The translations under genes were made by a program, and so were the position numbers. The notes below the pieces were generated by a model, which was given only the letters and a program-made list of their open reading frames with translations, had not been told where the DNA came from and searched no databases. From assembly GCA_002482005.1 (NCBI GenBank), contig DLFD01000021.1, positions 5,645 to 69,644 on the forward strand: a stretch of 64,000 bases of DNA, given 5' to 3'. Positions 41,893 to 51,347 of the stretch are shown piece after piece. The DNA comes from Lachnospiraceae bacterium UBA7729 (GTDB taxonomy: Bacteria; Bacillota; Clostridia; Lachnospirales; Lachnospiraceae). Position 1 is the stretch's first letter. Every line of letters starts with the position of its first letter.

Positions 41893-42669
41893 TCAGATCG
41901 TGACCGCTTTGAACGGTGTCGGCTTCACAACCCTTATGTCCGGGAATTCTTCCTTCATCAGCTTCCGGAGCGGCCGCAGGTCTACATCTCTCGACATCGG
42001 AGGAAATGCATTGTCGAAATGGGAAAGTATGATGCGCTTCGGTCTCAGGGCAGTGATCACTTCCCTGGCCTTTGCCGGAAGGTCATTGTTTCCCTGATAA
42101 GGAAGGACCAGGACATCTGCTCCCTTCGGATACGTCTCAGTCTCATCGATCGCCAGGCTTCCCAGAAGAAGGACTTCCTTTCCTTCCGCCTTGATATCGT
42201 ATGCAACGATCTCGCCATTCTCCCTGAATGTACGGTTCGCCCAGAGAAGAAAGGGCATATTGCCGATGTGCCTCAGCACACGCCATGGGGTCATCGTGTC
42301 GAAGAGATGACTCCAGAGAAAGTCTATATGCTTTGCACGGAGCGGAGTGATGCTGACACTCCCGATCGGGTAAGTCCGGTCCGGCTCGATCTGGACCAGA
42401 TTATCGGCAGAGTCCGAAAACTTCGCCATCGTCTCCACACACTGCTTTGTGCAGAAAACTGTATTGTCCGCGTCCTCATCCTCCATCTCCGTCACAAAGG
42501 CAAAGTGGTCAAAGTGGCAATGGGTAATGAACACGGTATCATACTGCAGAAGTTCATCCTGAGTCAGGGCGACATTGCCGCCCTGAAGCTGCATGAAAGG
42601 ATCAAACAGGATCTTCTCCTCTCCGCTCTCCAGGACAAATGTCGCAGTTCCAAGCCATGTAAGTTTCAT
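41893..42669 (-). CDS. Metallo-beta-lactamase-fold hydrolase
   Basis: A 258-aa cytoplasmic MBL-fold protein, probably two-metal hydrolase. The core metal motif is THCHFDHFAFV (near residues 49-59). GSLAIDET and ILSHFDNAFPP provide the later ligands (Asp and His). It resembles the UlaG/YycJ-like small hydrolases without a clear subfamily; the substrate is unknown. It is not adjacent to genes that identify a pathway. Confidence 0.8.
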   Translation of the reverse strand: MKLTWLGTATFVLESGEEKILFDPFMQLQGGNVALTQDELLQYDTVFITHCHFDHFAFVTEMEDEDADNTVFCTKQCVETMAKFSDSADNLVQIEPDRTYPIGSVSITPLRAKHIDFLWSHLFDTMTPWRVLRHIGNMPFLLWANRTFRENGEIVAYDIKAEGKEVLLLGSLAIDETETYPKGADVLVLPYQGNNDLPAKAREVITALRPKRIILSHFDNAFPPMSRDVDLRPLRKLMKEEFPDIRVVKPTPFKAVTI

Positions 42670-42714
42670 TCCTTTCCTTTCCCATCACGGCCGTGAGCCC
42701 CGGCATCAGTCTCC

Positions 42715-43851
42715 TCAGCTGAAATTATTTCTCGCCGAATAAGCCGGGTACCAGGTGGAAGTCTTCTTTCTCAGGCGGTACTGACCATCAAGCCAGTTAT
42801 CTTCGATCCCAGCCGTATATTTTGTATTGTTGAAGCGGAACCTCAGCCAGACCTCCATGCGGGCGCGGGACCTTGACGGGAAGAGCCCCTGGGTCCTCTT
42901 AAGCTTCACGGTCACCCATCTGGAAGGTGCGACCGCTATCGACTTTCTGCCCACCATCTGAAGCTGCGCAAGTCTGACGGTCTTTGCCGTATTGCTGTCG
43001 CTGCCGCTGACTCTGTACTGAAGCGATCCTACCGAGAAGAACTTCAGGTACTGAGTGCCTGCATTGTAGATCCGCACATACATGTACTTCCGGTCGGATG
43101 AGATGCTCCTGATATAAGCCTTGAACTCAGGCCGCTTCGGGACAACCGTCACCGAGAATGTATACGGATTGCCAAGATACTTTACCGTAATGACGGAAGT
43201 ACCCGCCTTGTTGGCTCCTATGATCAGATCTGTACCTGACCTGCGGGTCCAGACAGCGGCCCTGTTGGAGGAGCGATTGCCTGTAACCGCGACCCTGGTC
43301 CCCTTATTATTCTTCATCGCCACCTTGACGATCTGACCTTCCGTAAGGGAAAGCGGAGACACCGCCAGGGTAAGGGCCGGCTCAGGCTTTTCAGCCGGAG
43401 CAGCGCTGCCCGATACGGTATAGCTCAGCTTCACCGGCTGAGCTACTGCCTCGGTGTCCAGGACCTTGAAGCGGTAGGAACCTGCCGGCAGCTTCACGGT
43501 AAGCCGATCGTTGACCAGCGTCTTCGATGAATTGACCTGTTTATACCGGTTCGCACCGTATCTGGTGTAATTGCCCACCACCCCGGCTTCCTTTTTGCCG
43601 GACATCCTGATGATCTGATAAGTCAGATGGCTCAGCGTCCTCTGTGTAAGTCCTGTCAGGCTCTGGGTAGAGACATTGACCGTGACGTACCCGTCCCCCG
43701 AAGTATTGAAATCCGACCAGGCGATATAACCCTTGCTGCTCAGATTATAGTTTCCGACCGCAAGGCTGGCAGCCATCGCGGTCCCCGCCATCAGCATGGC
43801 AAAGATGACTGTAAGAAGCAGGATTCTGTGGAGTCTGCCCTCTTTCTTCAT
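42715..43851 (-). CDS. Secreted protein with Ig-like repeats
   Basis: 378 aa, unknown function. Residues 1-28 form a type I signal peptide (LLLTVIFAMLMAGTAMA, cut before ASLAVG). The mature part starts with a jelly-roll-like stretch, then a bacterial Ig-like domain around residues 160-240 (LTLAVSPLSLTEGQIVKVAM ... ITVKYLGNPYTFSVTVVP) and a C-terminal beta domain. There is no LPXTG or membrane anchor, so it is released or non-covalently attached. GGGAGGT precedes the ATG, and trpS lies 30 bp upstream across no clear promoter. Confidence 0.7.
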   Translation of the reverse strand: MKKEGRLHRILLLTVIFAMLMAGTAMAASLAVGNYNLSSKGYIAWSDFNTSGDGYVTVNVSTQSLTGLTQRTLSHLTYQIIRMSGKKEAGVVGNYTRYGANRYKQVNSSKTLVNDRLTVKLPAGSYRFKVLDTEAVAQPVKLSYTVSGSAAPAEKPEPALTLAVSPLSLTEGQIVKVAMKNNKGTRVAVTGNRSSNRAAVWTRRSGTDLIIGANKAGTSVITVKYLGNPYTFSVTVVPKRPEFKAYIRSISSDRKYMYVRIYNAGTQYLKFFSVGSLQYRVSGSDSNTAKTVRLAQLQMVGRKSIAVAPSRWVTVKLKRTQGLFPSRSRARMEVWLRFRFNNTKYTAGIEDNWLDGQYRLRKKTSTWYPAYSARNNFS

Positions 43852-43881
43852 AACCGTACCTCCCTGTTAATTCTCGTTGCC

Positions 43882-44991
43882 TCATACACTGAAGTAGCTG
43901 ATCCGCATCGCTCTCTTGACGCTGGCGAGCGTGTTCGCCGCGACGTTCTCCGCGTACCCGGTCCCTTCCTTCAGGATCTGCATGACGCGGTCCGGATCTT
44001 TCTCGTACTCTGCGCGTCTCTCTCTGAGCGGCCGCAGCGTCTCCTGAAGCACATTATTCAGGAACTTCTTGACCTTGACGTCTCCGAGTCCGCCTCTTCT
44101 GTAATGCTCTTCCATCTCCTCAAGGTTCTGGTAATCCGGAGCATACTCCTCAAACAGTGCCTTTGCATTCGGAGCATCGTCCCCGGCGAACGCTTCAAGG
44201 TAGATGAATACCGGATTCCCATCGGTCTTTCCCGGATCAGACACCTTGAGATGGCCCGGATCCGTGAACATGCTCATGACCTTGGTCTTGACAGTCTTCT
44301 CATCGTCGGACAGGTAGATGCAGTTCCCGAGGGACTTGCTCATCTTGGCCTTTCCGTCTGTACCCGGAAGTCTTCTTGCCGAGCTGCTCTTCGGGAGCAG
44401 GATCTCCGGTTCGACAAGGGTCTCGCCGTAGATGGAATTGAACTTTCTGACGATCTCACGGGTCTGCTCGACCATAGGCTCCTGATCTTCGCCCGCCGGA
44501 ACGATCGTCCCCATGAATCCCGTGATGTCGGCGGCCTGGGAGATCGGATAGCAGAAGAAGCCGACCGGCGTTCCTTCGCTCTCCTCGCGCTCCGAGAATC
44601 CTCTCATCTTGATCTCAGCCTTGACGGTCGGGTTTCTCTGGAGTCTCTGCACCGTGACCAGGTTCATATAATACTGGGTCAGCTCCGGAAGCTCCGGGAT
44701 CTGCGACTGGATCAGGATATGTGCCTTCTCCGGGTCGATCCCCGCCGACAGGTAATCCAGTGCGACGTTCATGATGTTGCTTCTGACCTTCTCCGGGTTG
44801 TCCCAGTTATCGGTCAGCGCCTGCGCATCCGCGATCATGATGAAGATATCATCAAATTCCCCGCTGTTCTGGAGGATGACCCTCTCTCTCAGGGAGCCTA
44901 CATAGTGGCCGATATGAAGGCGCCCTGTCGGTCTGTCTCCCGTCAGGATGACCTTTCTCTTCGCTGCCTTGTTCTCTGCTGCTTCTGACAT
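43882..44991 (-). CDS. trpS: Tryptophanyl-tRNA synthetase
   Basis: Class I synthetase charging tRNA-Trp. HIGH motif [12 protein letters not shown] (about residues 24-35), tryptophan-binding region [15 protein letters not shown] and KMSKS in [10 protein letters not shown]. Length 369 aa, slightly longer than the usual 330-350. There is no T-box motif in the 170 bp upstream that I can see. AAAGGAG precedes the ATG. Confidence 0.94.
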   Translation of the reverse strand: MSEAAENKAAKRKVILTGDRPTGRLHIGHYVGSLRERVILQNSGEFDDIFIMIADAQALTDNWDNPEKVRSNIMNVALDYLSAGIDPEKAHILIQSQIPELPELTQYYMNLVTVQRLQRNPTVKAEIKMRGFSEREESEGTPVGFFCYPISQAADITGFMGTIVPAGEDQEPMVEQTREIVRKFNSIYGETLVEPEILLPKSSSARRLPGTDGKAKMSKSLGNCIYLSDDEKTVKTKVMSMFTDPGHLKVSDPGKTDGNPVFIYLEAFAGDDAPNAKALFEEYAPDYQNLEEMEEHYRRGGLGDVKVKKFLNNVLQETLRPLRERRAEYEKDPDRVMQILKEGTGYAENVAANTLASVKRAMRISYFSV

Positions 44992-45161
44992 CTTTTCAAT
45001 ACTCCTTTTTATCCCGGATCTCCGGAAAGCCCTGCGGAAATTCCCGCTGTTTTGTGGAAATGTACTTGGCGGAGCCGTTATTCTCTCATATATATTGTAT
45101 ACGATTCACATCATTTTCTCAACCAGACATACCGCTCCCGGCGACATGTTTCTGCCAGCCT

Positions 45162-46403
45162 TCAGCCGGATATACTGCCTTCCGAAACTTTTTTCCTCTT
45201 CTCGAGCAGGGCGATCCAGCGGTCCATCCAGACCTTGAGCAGCGCCGCCACCGGCACCGCCAGGATCATCCCCAGAAGTCCCCCGACTTTGCTGCCGATG
45301 ATCAGGGCGATGATGACCAGCATCGGATGGACCTTGACTGCATGACTGAGGAGTTTCGGATTCACAACATTGCCGTCGACCGTCTGGATCAGAAAGAGCA
45401 CGATGATGCCGATGATCAGCTTCTTCCAGTCCTGGCTCAGGATCCCTACAAAAGCAGTGCTCCCGTAGGCGACGAATGGCCCCACGTAGGGGATCAGGTT
45501 GCCGAAGCCTGTCAGGACGCCGATGATGACCGCAAACTTCACATCCAGAAGGAGAAGGGCGATGCTCACGGTGACTGCCATGAACAGAGCGTCGATCAGC
45601 TGGCCGCGGATGTAGCCTGAAAAGACGCGGTCCGCGTCTCTTACGGCGACACCGATCATATGGGATGCCTTCTTCGGAAGGATCGCCTTGAAGAACTTTC
45701 TCCAGTACCGCTTCAGCCCATCCGCATCCAGAGTGAAATAGACAGCGAAGATGATGGCAAACAGCCCATTCGTGAGATAGCCCGTCAGGTTGCCTACAAT
45801 ATTGCCGACGTTCTTTCCGGCAGTCTCCGCGAGCCGGCCTGCCCACGCCGTGATGCTGTCCGCGACCGAAGAGAGAGCATCGGAAGAGATATTCATCTGC
45901 GCGAACCATTTGCTGAACTGGTCGTACACATCAGACAGCGAGTTCGAGATTCCCTTGATAAAACTGGTAAAATTGTCAAAGTTTACCACCGTCAGCTCAT
46001 GAGTGAACGCCGAGATCAGGAAGGTCAGTCCCAGCACCAGGGCTGCCGCCACGTTCAGCGCCGTGATGGCAGTCGCCGTCCCCAGCCCGCTCCGGTTATG
46101 CTTCCGGTACAGCGGCAGACGGCTGATCTGCCTCTGAAAGAAATGTACGACCGGTGCGAACAGATAAGCCAGGGCAAATCCCAGCCCCAGAGGGATGAGG
46201 ATGACCCTGAGCCAGTGCATGCCTGCCCCGAGCGCCAGCGCGATCCTGTCCAGATTATTGCCGATCTTGGTCAGGATGAAGATGATGACGAAGGTGGCGA
46301 CAACATAGAAGGAGATCACACTGTATCTGTGATCGCTGGGCAGACGGTCCCTCAGCCTCTTTCCTGCTTTCTGGCTCTTATTCTTCTCTTCTTCCATATC
46401 CAT
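45162..46403 (-). CDS. AI-2E family transporter (DUF20 membrane protein)
   Basis: 413 aa with seven or eight predicted membrane segments (first near 34-54, VISFYVVATFVIIFILTKIG). The family hallmark GFGNLIPYVGPFVAYG followed by a C-terminal VIIALIIGSKVGGLLGMILAVPVAA is present. Members export small molecules or ions; the AI-2 link of the family name does not establish the substrate here. Two in-frame ATGs (first and third codon) are equally possible. Confidence 0.88.
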   Translation of the reverse strand: MDMEEEKNKSQKAGKRLRDRLPSDHRYSVISFYVVATFVIIFILTKIGNNLDRIALALGAGMHWLRVILIPLGLGFALAYLFAPVVHFFQRQISRLPLYRKHNRSGLGTATAITALNVAAALVLGLTFLISAFTHELTVVNFDNFTSFIKGISNSLSDVYDQFSKWFAQMNISSDALSSVADSITAWAGRLAETAGKNVGNIVGNLTGYLTNGLFAIIFAVYFTLDADGLKRYWRKFFKAILPKKASHMIGVAVRDADRVFSGYIRGQLIDALFMAVTVSIALLLLDVKFAVIIGVLTGFGNLIPYVGPFVAYGSTAFVGILSQDWKKLIIGIIVLFLIQTVDGNVVNPKLLSHAVKVHPMLVIIALIIGSKVGGLLGMILAVPVAALLKVWMDRWIALLEKRKKVSEGSISG

Positions 46404-46524
46404 ACTGATAAAGTCTCCCGTTTCTGCGAGACGAACGCAAGGTTACTGTTAACTATAGCAGATTTTCCAGCAGAAAATCTCTGAAAAATAGTTTGCCTGT
46501 ATTTCAATCTTTCAACATTCGTGC

Positions 46525-46530
46525 TATAAA
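46525..46530 (+). promoter_or_regulatory. Candidate -10 for the 8-oxoguanine deaminase gene
   Basis: TATAAA sits about 40 bp upstream of the ribosome site with a weak TTTCAA about 17 bp before it. The 166-bp gap between divergent genes holds nothing else distinct. Position is approximate by a few bases. Confidence 0.35.
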
Positions 46531-46569
46531 TGAGATGTGCAAACAAGTATGGTCAGGGAGGTGCCATTC

Positions 46570-47949
46570 ATGGCAAAACTGCTTGTAAAGAATATCCGTA
46601 CGCTGGTCTCCTGTGACCTGCAGGACCGCGTATATCAGAATGTAGACCTGATCTGTGAGGATGGACTCATTAAAGCCATCACGGATGCGAGGCAGAAGGC
46701 GGAACCGGATGAATCCGCATATGACCAGGTGATCGACGGCAGCGGGATGCTCTGCTACCCGGGGCTTGTCAACGCCCATCACCATCTCTACCAGGTCTTT
46801 TCGAGAAACCTTCCTCAGGTCCAGAACATGGAACTGTTCGACTGGCTGACAACTCTCTATGAAGTCTGGAAGAACCTGAACGAAGATACCATCCGCCTTT
46901 CCTCGCTCGTCGGGATCGGCGAACTGATGAAGAACGGCTGTACGACCGTCTTCGACCATCATTATGTATTCCCGGAAAACGGCGGCGACCTTCTGGCAGC
47001 CCAGTGGGAAGCGGCCAGAACACTCGGTGTCAGGATGCACTTCTCGAGAGGCTCCATGGACCTGTCAAAGAAGGACGGCGGACTTCCGCCTGATTCTGTC
47101 GTCCAGAGTGTCGATGAGATCATGAAGGACTCCGTGAGGCTGATCGAAAAATATCAGGATGACTCATTTGCATCCATGCACCGGATCGCCCTTGCGCCAT
47201 GCTCGCCCTTCTCGGTATCCGCCGACCTGCTCCGCGAGAGCGCAAAGCTTGCCAGAAGCTATCATGTAAGGCTTCACACCCATCTCTGCGAGACCAAAGA
47301 TGAGGAGCATTACACGCTGGACCGCTACAGCATGCGGCCGGTCGCCTATATGGAAAGTCTTGGCTGGCTCGGACCGGATGTCTGGTTCGCTCACGGCATC
47401 CATCTCAGCTCCGATGAGATCGATCTGCTGGCAAAGACCCATACAGGTGTCTGCCACTGCCCGATCTCCAACATGAAACTGGCTTCCGGGATCGCCAAAG
47501 TTCCGGAGATGCTCGGCAAAGGTGTGAATGTCGGCCTCGGCGTCGATGGCAGCGCCAGCAATGACGGTTCCAATCTTCTTGAGGAGATGAGGGTCTGCTA
47601 TCTGCTCCACCGTCTGAATTCCTCGAAGGCGGCGCCGGATGGCTACCAGGTCCTGAAGATGGCCACCATCGGATCTGCAGGCCTGCTCGGACGCGGGAAA
47701 GAGATCGGTTCGCTGGAAGTCGGCAAATGTGCGGACTTCTTCCTTGTGGATTCCCATCGTCTGGAGCTGGTCGGTGCCTGCTACGACCCGAAGTCAGTCC
47801 TCGCAACCGTTGGTCTGAAAGGCGCGGCCGACTGGACTGTAGTGAACGGGAAGGTCACTGTCGAGCATGGTCGTCTGACCGGAGCCGATGAAGAAAAGAT
47901 CGTATATGATGCGGACCGCGAACTTGACAGATACCTGAAAGATCTGTAA
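46570..47949 (+). CDS. Amidohydrolase, probable 8-oxoguanine deaminase
   Basis: 459 aa, in the ATZ/TRZ subgroup of amidohydrolases. The metal site is LVNAHHHLYQVFSRNLP (HxH), HTHLCET, FAHGIHL and LGVDGSASND. The long HHHLYQ..RNLPQ..ELFDWL pattern is that of 8-oxoguanine deaminases (8-oxoguanine to uric acid and ammonia) as I remember them; related cytosine or S-adenosylhomocysteine deaminases are the alternatives. ATG 46570 follows GGGAGG by 8 nt; the longer frame (11 codons) is unsupported. Confidence 0.8.
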   Translation: MAKLLVKNIRTLVSCDLQDRVYQNVDLICEDGLIKAITDARQKAEPDESAYDQVIDGSGMLCYPGLVNAHHHLYQVFSRNLPQVQNMELFDWLTTLYEVWKNLNEDTIRLSSLVGIGELMKNGCTTVFDHHYVFPENGGDLLAAQWEAARTLGVRMHFSRGSMDLSKKDGGLPPDSVVQSVDEIMKDSVRLIEKYQDDSFASMHRIALAPCSPFSVSADLLRESAKLARSYHVRLHTHLCETKDEEHYTLDRYSMRPVAYMESLGWLGPDVWFAHGIHLSSDEIDLLAKTHTGVCHCPISNMKLASGIAKVPEMLGKGVNVGLGVDGSASNDGSNLLEEMRVCYLLHRLNSSKAAPDGYQVLKMATIGSAGLLGRGKEIGSLEVGKCADFFLVDSHRLELVGACYDPKSVLATVGLKGAADWTVVNGKVTVEHGRLTGADEEKIVYDADRELDRYLKDL

Positions 47950-47995
47950 GCAAAGCAGTCACGCTGTCTGCCGAAAACTCCTGTTTTCCCCCTTA

Positions 47996-48046
47996 CCCGG
48001 GCGCTGTCTCCCGTTTTCCGAAACCGGCGGGACGGCGCCCTTTCTT
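47996..48046 (+). terminator. Terminator after the deaminase gene
   Basis: GGGCGC.GTC.CCCG pairs with CGGGACGGCGCCC with minor bulges and is followed by TTTCTT, about 50 bp after the stop. Confidence 0.7.
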
Positions 48047-48047
48047 A

Positions 48048-48093
48048 TCCCATAGGATGCAAAAAGGCCGCCGGTGGCGGACTTTTTGTATGC
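48048..48093. repeat. Interspersed hairpin repeat (best copy)
   Basis: CCATAGGATGCA leads into AAAAAGGCCGCC / GGCGGACTTTTT. The CCATAGG end is the reverse complement of the CCTATGG tail at 569-581 and 52301-52310, so this copy is in the opposite orientation. It lies between two terminators. Confidence 0.7.
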
Positions 48094-48129
48094 CTTCCCT
48101 GCAGTATCAATGCTGCGCCTGCAGGATTC

Positions 48130-48172
48130 CGGCAAAAAATATGCCTGCCCGCAAAGATCTGCAGGCAGGCAT
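48130..48172 (-). terminator. Terminator after flavodoxin
   Basis: On the minus strand ATATGCCTGCC pairs with GGCAGGCATAT over a short loop, followed by TTTTTT. Confidence 0.85.
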
Positions 48173-48201
48173 ATGAAAGATCATATATCACTTCCGAAGG
48201 A

Positions 48202-48252
48202 TGAGGTGTCTCCTTACATGAGGTGTCTTCTTACATGAGGTGCCTTCTTACG
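48202..48252. repeat. 17-bp minisatellite downstream of flavodoxin
   Basis: Three 17-bp units (TGAGGTGTCTTCTTACA type) with one or two differences lie between the flavodoxin stop and its terminator. Confidence 0.85.
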
Positions 48253-48275
48253 CAGCGAATGACCGCAGGGCTGCC

Positions 48276-48698
48276 TCAGACCAGCTCTCCTCCAAGTCTC
48301 TCGCACTCGGACAGAACCTTCTCGTCAACCTCTCCGTCAGCGACAACGCTCTCGCTCTCAAGGATGATCCCTGCTCCTCGGATATCTCTCTCCCAGTGAA
48401 TGATCCAGTTCGGATCACCGTCGAGATTGGTGAACAGCCCGATCCTCTTGCCCTGAAGTTTCGGCTTCAATGCGTTATAGAGGCGTCCGAACCTTGTGTT
48501 CAGTCCCTCTCCCTTTTCGATCATCGGACAGCCAAGAGCGATTCCCGAATACCAGACTGCCTTATAAGTATCAAACTCTTCCGCAGTGAAAAGGTCAGCC
48601 TTTCCGCCTGCATCCGCAACGCCCTTTGCAACCGATTCAGCCATCTTCCGAATATCGTCTCTGTTTCCGCCGTAGACAACCGCGATATCACCGTACAT
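48276..48698 (-). CDS. Flavodoxin-like domain protein
   Basis: 140 aa, short-chain flavodoxin fold. The N-terminal strand-loop-helix VVYGGNRDDIRKMAESVAKGV replaces the usual T/SxTGNT phosphate loop by GGNRDD, so FMN binding may be weak. The middle region (AVWYSGIALGCPMIEKGEG) and KRIGLFTNLDGDP correspond to the later FMN loops. It may be an electron carrier or a flavin-lacking relative. It has its own promoter with a palindrome in the spacer, and AAAGGGG before the ATG. Confidence 0.72.
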   Translation of the reverse strand: MYGDIAVVYGGNRDDIRKMAESVAKGVADAGGKADLFTAEEFDTYKAVWYSGIALGCPMIEKGEGLNTRFGRLYNALKPKLQGKRIGLFTNLDGDPNWIIHWERDIRGAGIILESESVVADGEVDEKVLSECERLGGELV

Positions 48699-48826
48699 GT
48701 CAAGATCCCCTTTCGCATCCTGCAGTCCCTCTGTTCTTCCCGCAGAAACGGGCGTTGAGGCTGCATCGTATCTATCCAGCCCCGGCCGGAAAAGCCACCT
48801 TCCGGGGCAGAAAAACTCTTAGTACA

Positions 48827-48856
48827 ACATAACACCTTGAAAGGTGCCATGTCAAC
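48827..48856 (-). promoter_or_regulatory. Flavodoxin promoter with palindrome in the spacer
   Basis: On the minus strand TTGACA (48851-48856), an 18-bp spacer and TATGTT (48827-48832). The spacer is almost filled by the perfect palindrome CACCTTGAAAGGTG (48834-48847), a likely repressor site. It lies about 130 bp upstream of the start codon, directly after the tex stop. Confidence 0.65.
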
Positions 48857-48871
48857 GAACTCTCATTGCAT

Positions 48872-51280
48872 TCAGCTCCACTTATTCAGCAGAGCGGAAA
48901 GATCAAGGCCTTCGTCTTTCCCCGGCTGCCTTCTCTGTCTGCTGCTTCCGCCGTGTCCGCCTTGTCCCTTCTTCTCCTCGCTCTGGCCCTTCTTTTCCTG
49001 ACCCTGCCTCTTCTTTTCCTGACCCTGGCTCTTCTTTTCCTGACCCTGGCCCTTCTTTTCCTGGCCCTGGCCCTTCTTTTCCTGGCCCTGCTTTCCGCCA
49101 TGAGATGCCGGCTCTCCCAGCTTCATGGAAAGCGAGATACGGTTTCTCTGAAGGTCTACGTCAAGGACCTTCACATCGATGACATCTCCGACCGATACCA
49201 CGTCCAGAGGCGACCTCACAAAAAGATGGTCGCTCATCTGAGAGATATGGACCAGACCGTCCTCATGGACTCCGATATCGACAAAAGCTCCGAAGTCAAC
49301 GATGTTCCGGACGGTCCCTTTGAGGACCATGCCGGGCTTAAGGTCTTTCATATCCATGACATCCTGTCTGAGGACCGGCTTAGGCATATCGGCTCTCGGA
49401 TCTCTTCCGGGTTTCTCGATCTCCTTCACGATATCGGTCAGAGTCTCTTTTCCGACTCCGAACGTATCTGCCAGCTTCGTGATCCCGCCTTCCGAACGGA
49501 TCCTGCTGTCAAGATCACGGATCTGCCCTTTCTTCACATCCTCCGGGGTATAGCCGAATTCCTTCAGCAGCTTCGCCGCTGCCTCATAGGATTCCGGATG
49601 GACTCCCGTCATGTCGAGCGGATTCTTCCCGTCCCTGATGCGCAGAAAACCAGCGCACTGCTGGAATGCCTTCGGACCGAGTCCCGATACCTTGAGAAGC
49701 TGTTTCCGGTCCTCGAACCTGCCGTTCTCTTCCCGGTAGGCAACGATGTTCTTTGCCGTCTTCTTCGTGATGCCTGACACGTAGAGCAGAAGCGGCCAGG
49801 AAGCTGTGTTCAGATCGACTCCGACCTCGTTTACACAGTCCTCAACGACTCCCTCCAGCTTGCCTCCCAGTTTCTTCTGATCGCAGTCATGCTGGTACTG
49901 ACCGACTCCGATGGACTTCGGATCGATCTTGACCAGCTCCGCCAGAGGATCCTGCAGTCTGCGGGCGATGGAAGCGGAACTTCGCTGCTCCACGGTAAAG
50001 TCAGGCAGTTCTTCGGTCGCCAGCTCACTCGCTGAATAGACCGAGGCGCCCGCCTCGCTGACGATGGCGTAGCTGACCTTCTCCGGAACTTCCGAGATGA
50101 TCTCCGCGATCAGCTTCTCCGATTCCCTGGAAGCGGTTCCGTTACCGCAGGATATAAGCGTCACGTGATACTTTCGGATGAGTCCTTCCACTTCCTTCCT
50201 GACTGCGGCATTCCTGGATGGATTGGTGAAATCCATCGGATAGACGATCGTCGTATCCAGGACCTTTCCGGTATCGTCCACGACCGCCAGCTTACAGCCG
50301 TTCCGGTAGCCCGGGTCCCAGCCCAGGACCGTCTGTCCCACGATCGGCGGCTGCATCAGAAGCTGTCTCAGATTCCTGCCAAAGACATCGATCGCACCAT
50401 CCTCAGCCTTCTCTGTCAGACTGCTGCGGACTTCGCGCCCGATCGCCGGCCCGATCAGCCGCTCGTAAGCATCCTTTGAGACATCTTTCAGGAACTGCAC
50501 CATATTGGGATTATCCCTCGTGATCACTGCATGTTCGATGACCCTGAGGATCTCCTCCTCCGGGACTTCAAGCGTGACGGTCAGGACCTTCTCCTTCTCA
50601 CCCCTGTTCAGCGCCAGGACCTGATGTCCCTTCAGCGCCGGAACCTTGCACGTGAAGTGGAAGTACTGGACGTAGACCGAATCCGGCTTGTCCATCTCCT
50701 TCTTCACCTCTGAGTTCAGAATCCCCTCCGCCATCGTGATCTCACGGATTCTGGTCCTCAGGTCAGCTCTGTCAGAGATATTTTCCGCGATGATATCGCC
50801 GGCGCCTCTGATCGCATCCTCTGCGGAAGCCACATCTTTCGACGGATCCACATATGTCGATGCGATCTCCGAAAGCGGCTGTGCGGCCTCCTGTTTCAAG
50901 ATCTCGTCAGCCAGAGGCTGAAGGCCTTTCTCCACCGCTATTGTCGCACGGGTCCTCCTCTTAGGACGATATGGACGGTAAAGGTCCTCCAGTTCCACCA
51001 TCGTGGCTGCATTCCCGATCTGCTCCCTCAGCTCATCCGTCAGCTTTCCCTGCTCCCTGATCGTAGAGAGAACGGTTTCGCGCCGCTCATCGAGCGAACG
51101 CAGATAAGTCAGACGTTCATCGATCTTTCTGATCTGCTCATCATCCAGCGATCCATGTGCTTCCTTGCGGTATCTTGCGATGAAAGGGACCGTGCATCCT
51201 TCATCGATCAGTTCTGCTACGGCATCGACCTGCTGGAGACGGATGCCAAGTTCCTGTGCGATTGTCTCGTTGATCTTCAA
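48872..51280 (-). CDS. tex: Tex-type RNA-binding transcription accessory protein
   Basis: 802 aa. Tex binds RNA and influences transcription and stress tolerance; in other bacteria it is linked to toxin expression. Domains in order: N-terminal helical TEX region (1-300), YqgF/RuvC-like fold (DPGYRNGCKLAVVDDTG, about 320-430), helix-hairpin-helix pairs (SGLGPKAFQQCAGFLRIRDG), S1 RNA-binding domain (MVLKGTVRNIVDFGAFVDIGVHEDGLVHISQM, residues about 630-700). The tail after residue 715 is GQEKK repeats from a 21-bp array, then DLSALLNKWS. The start is TTG after AAGAGGA. It is the first gene of its strand run after the exported DUF4176 gene. Confidence 0.92.
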   Translation of the reverse strand: MKINETIAQELGIRLQQVDAVAELIDEGCTVPFIARYRKEAHGSLDDEQIRKIDERLTYLRSLDERRETVLSTIREQGKLTDELREQIGNAATMVELEDLYRPYRPKRRTRATIAVEKGLQPLADEILKQEAAQPLSEIASTYVDPSKDVASAEDAIRGAGDIIAENISDRADLRTRIREITMAEGILNSEVKKEMDKPDSVYVQYFHFTCKVPALKGHQVLALNRGEKEKVLTVTLEVPEEEILRVIEHAVITRDNPNMVQFLKDVSKDAYERLIGPAIGREVRSSLTEKAEDGAIDVFGRNLRQLLMQPPIVGQTVLGWDPGYRNGCKLAVVDDTGKVLDTTIVYPMDFTNPSRNAAVRKEVEGLIRKYHVTLISCGNGTASRESEKLIAEIISEVPEKVSYAIVSEAGASVYSASELATEELPDFTVEQRSSASIARRLQDPLAELVKIDPKSIGVGQYQHDCDQKKLGGKLEGVVEDCVNEVGVDLNTASWPLLLYVSGITKKTAKNIVAYREENGRFEDRKQLLKVSGLGPKAFQQCAGFLRIRDGKNPLDMTGVHPESYEAAAKLLKEFGYTPEDVKKGQIRDLDSRIRSEGGITKLADTFGVGKETLTDIVKEIEKPGRDPRADMPKPVLRQDVMDMKDLKPGMVLKGTVRNIVDFGAFVDIGVHEDGLVHISQMSDHLFVRSPLDVVSVGDVIDVKVLDVDLQRNRISLSMKLGEPASHGGKQGQEKKGQGQEKKGQGQEKKSQGQEKKRQGQEKKGQSEEKKGQGGHGGSSRQRRQPGKDEGLDLSALLNKWS
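48985..49089. repeat. 21-bp coding minisatellite (GQGQEKK tail of Tex)
   Basis: Five 21-bp units of TGGCCCTTCTTTTCCTGACCC type encode a Lys/Gln/Glu/Gly tail immediately after the S1 domain. Confidence 0.9.
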
Positions 51281-51347
51281 ACTGCAATATCCTCTTACTG
51301 TAGTATTTTTCTGATATGCGGATGTCCGCTGGTTCTTCCTTCGTTCT

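Noticed and set aside
44992..45161. Possible T-box leader upstream of trpS
   Set aside because: No conserved T-box sequence found in the 170-bp gap.
48985..49089. Repeat array that could be taken for CRISPR
   Set aside because: Units are contiguous, 21 bp, in frame in tex and without spacers; no cas genes are present.
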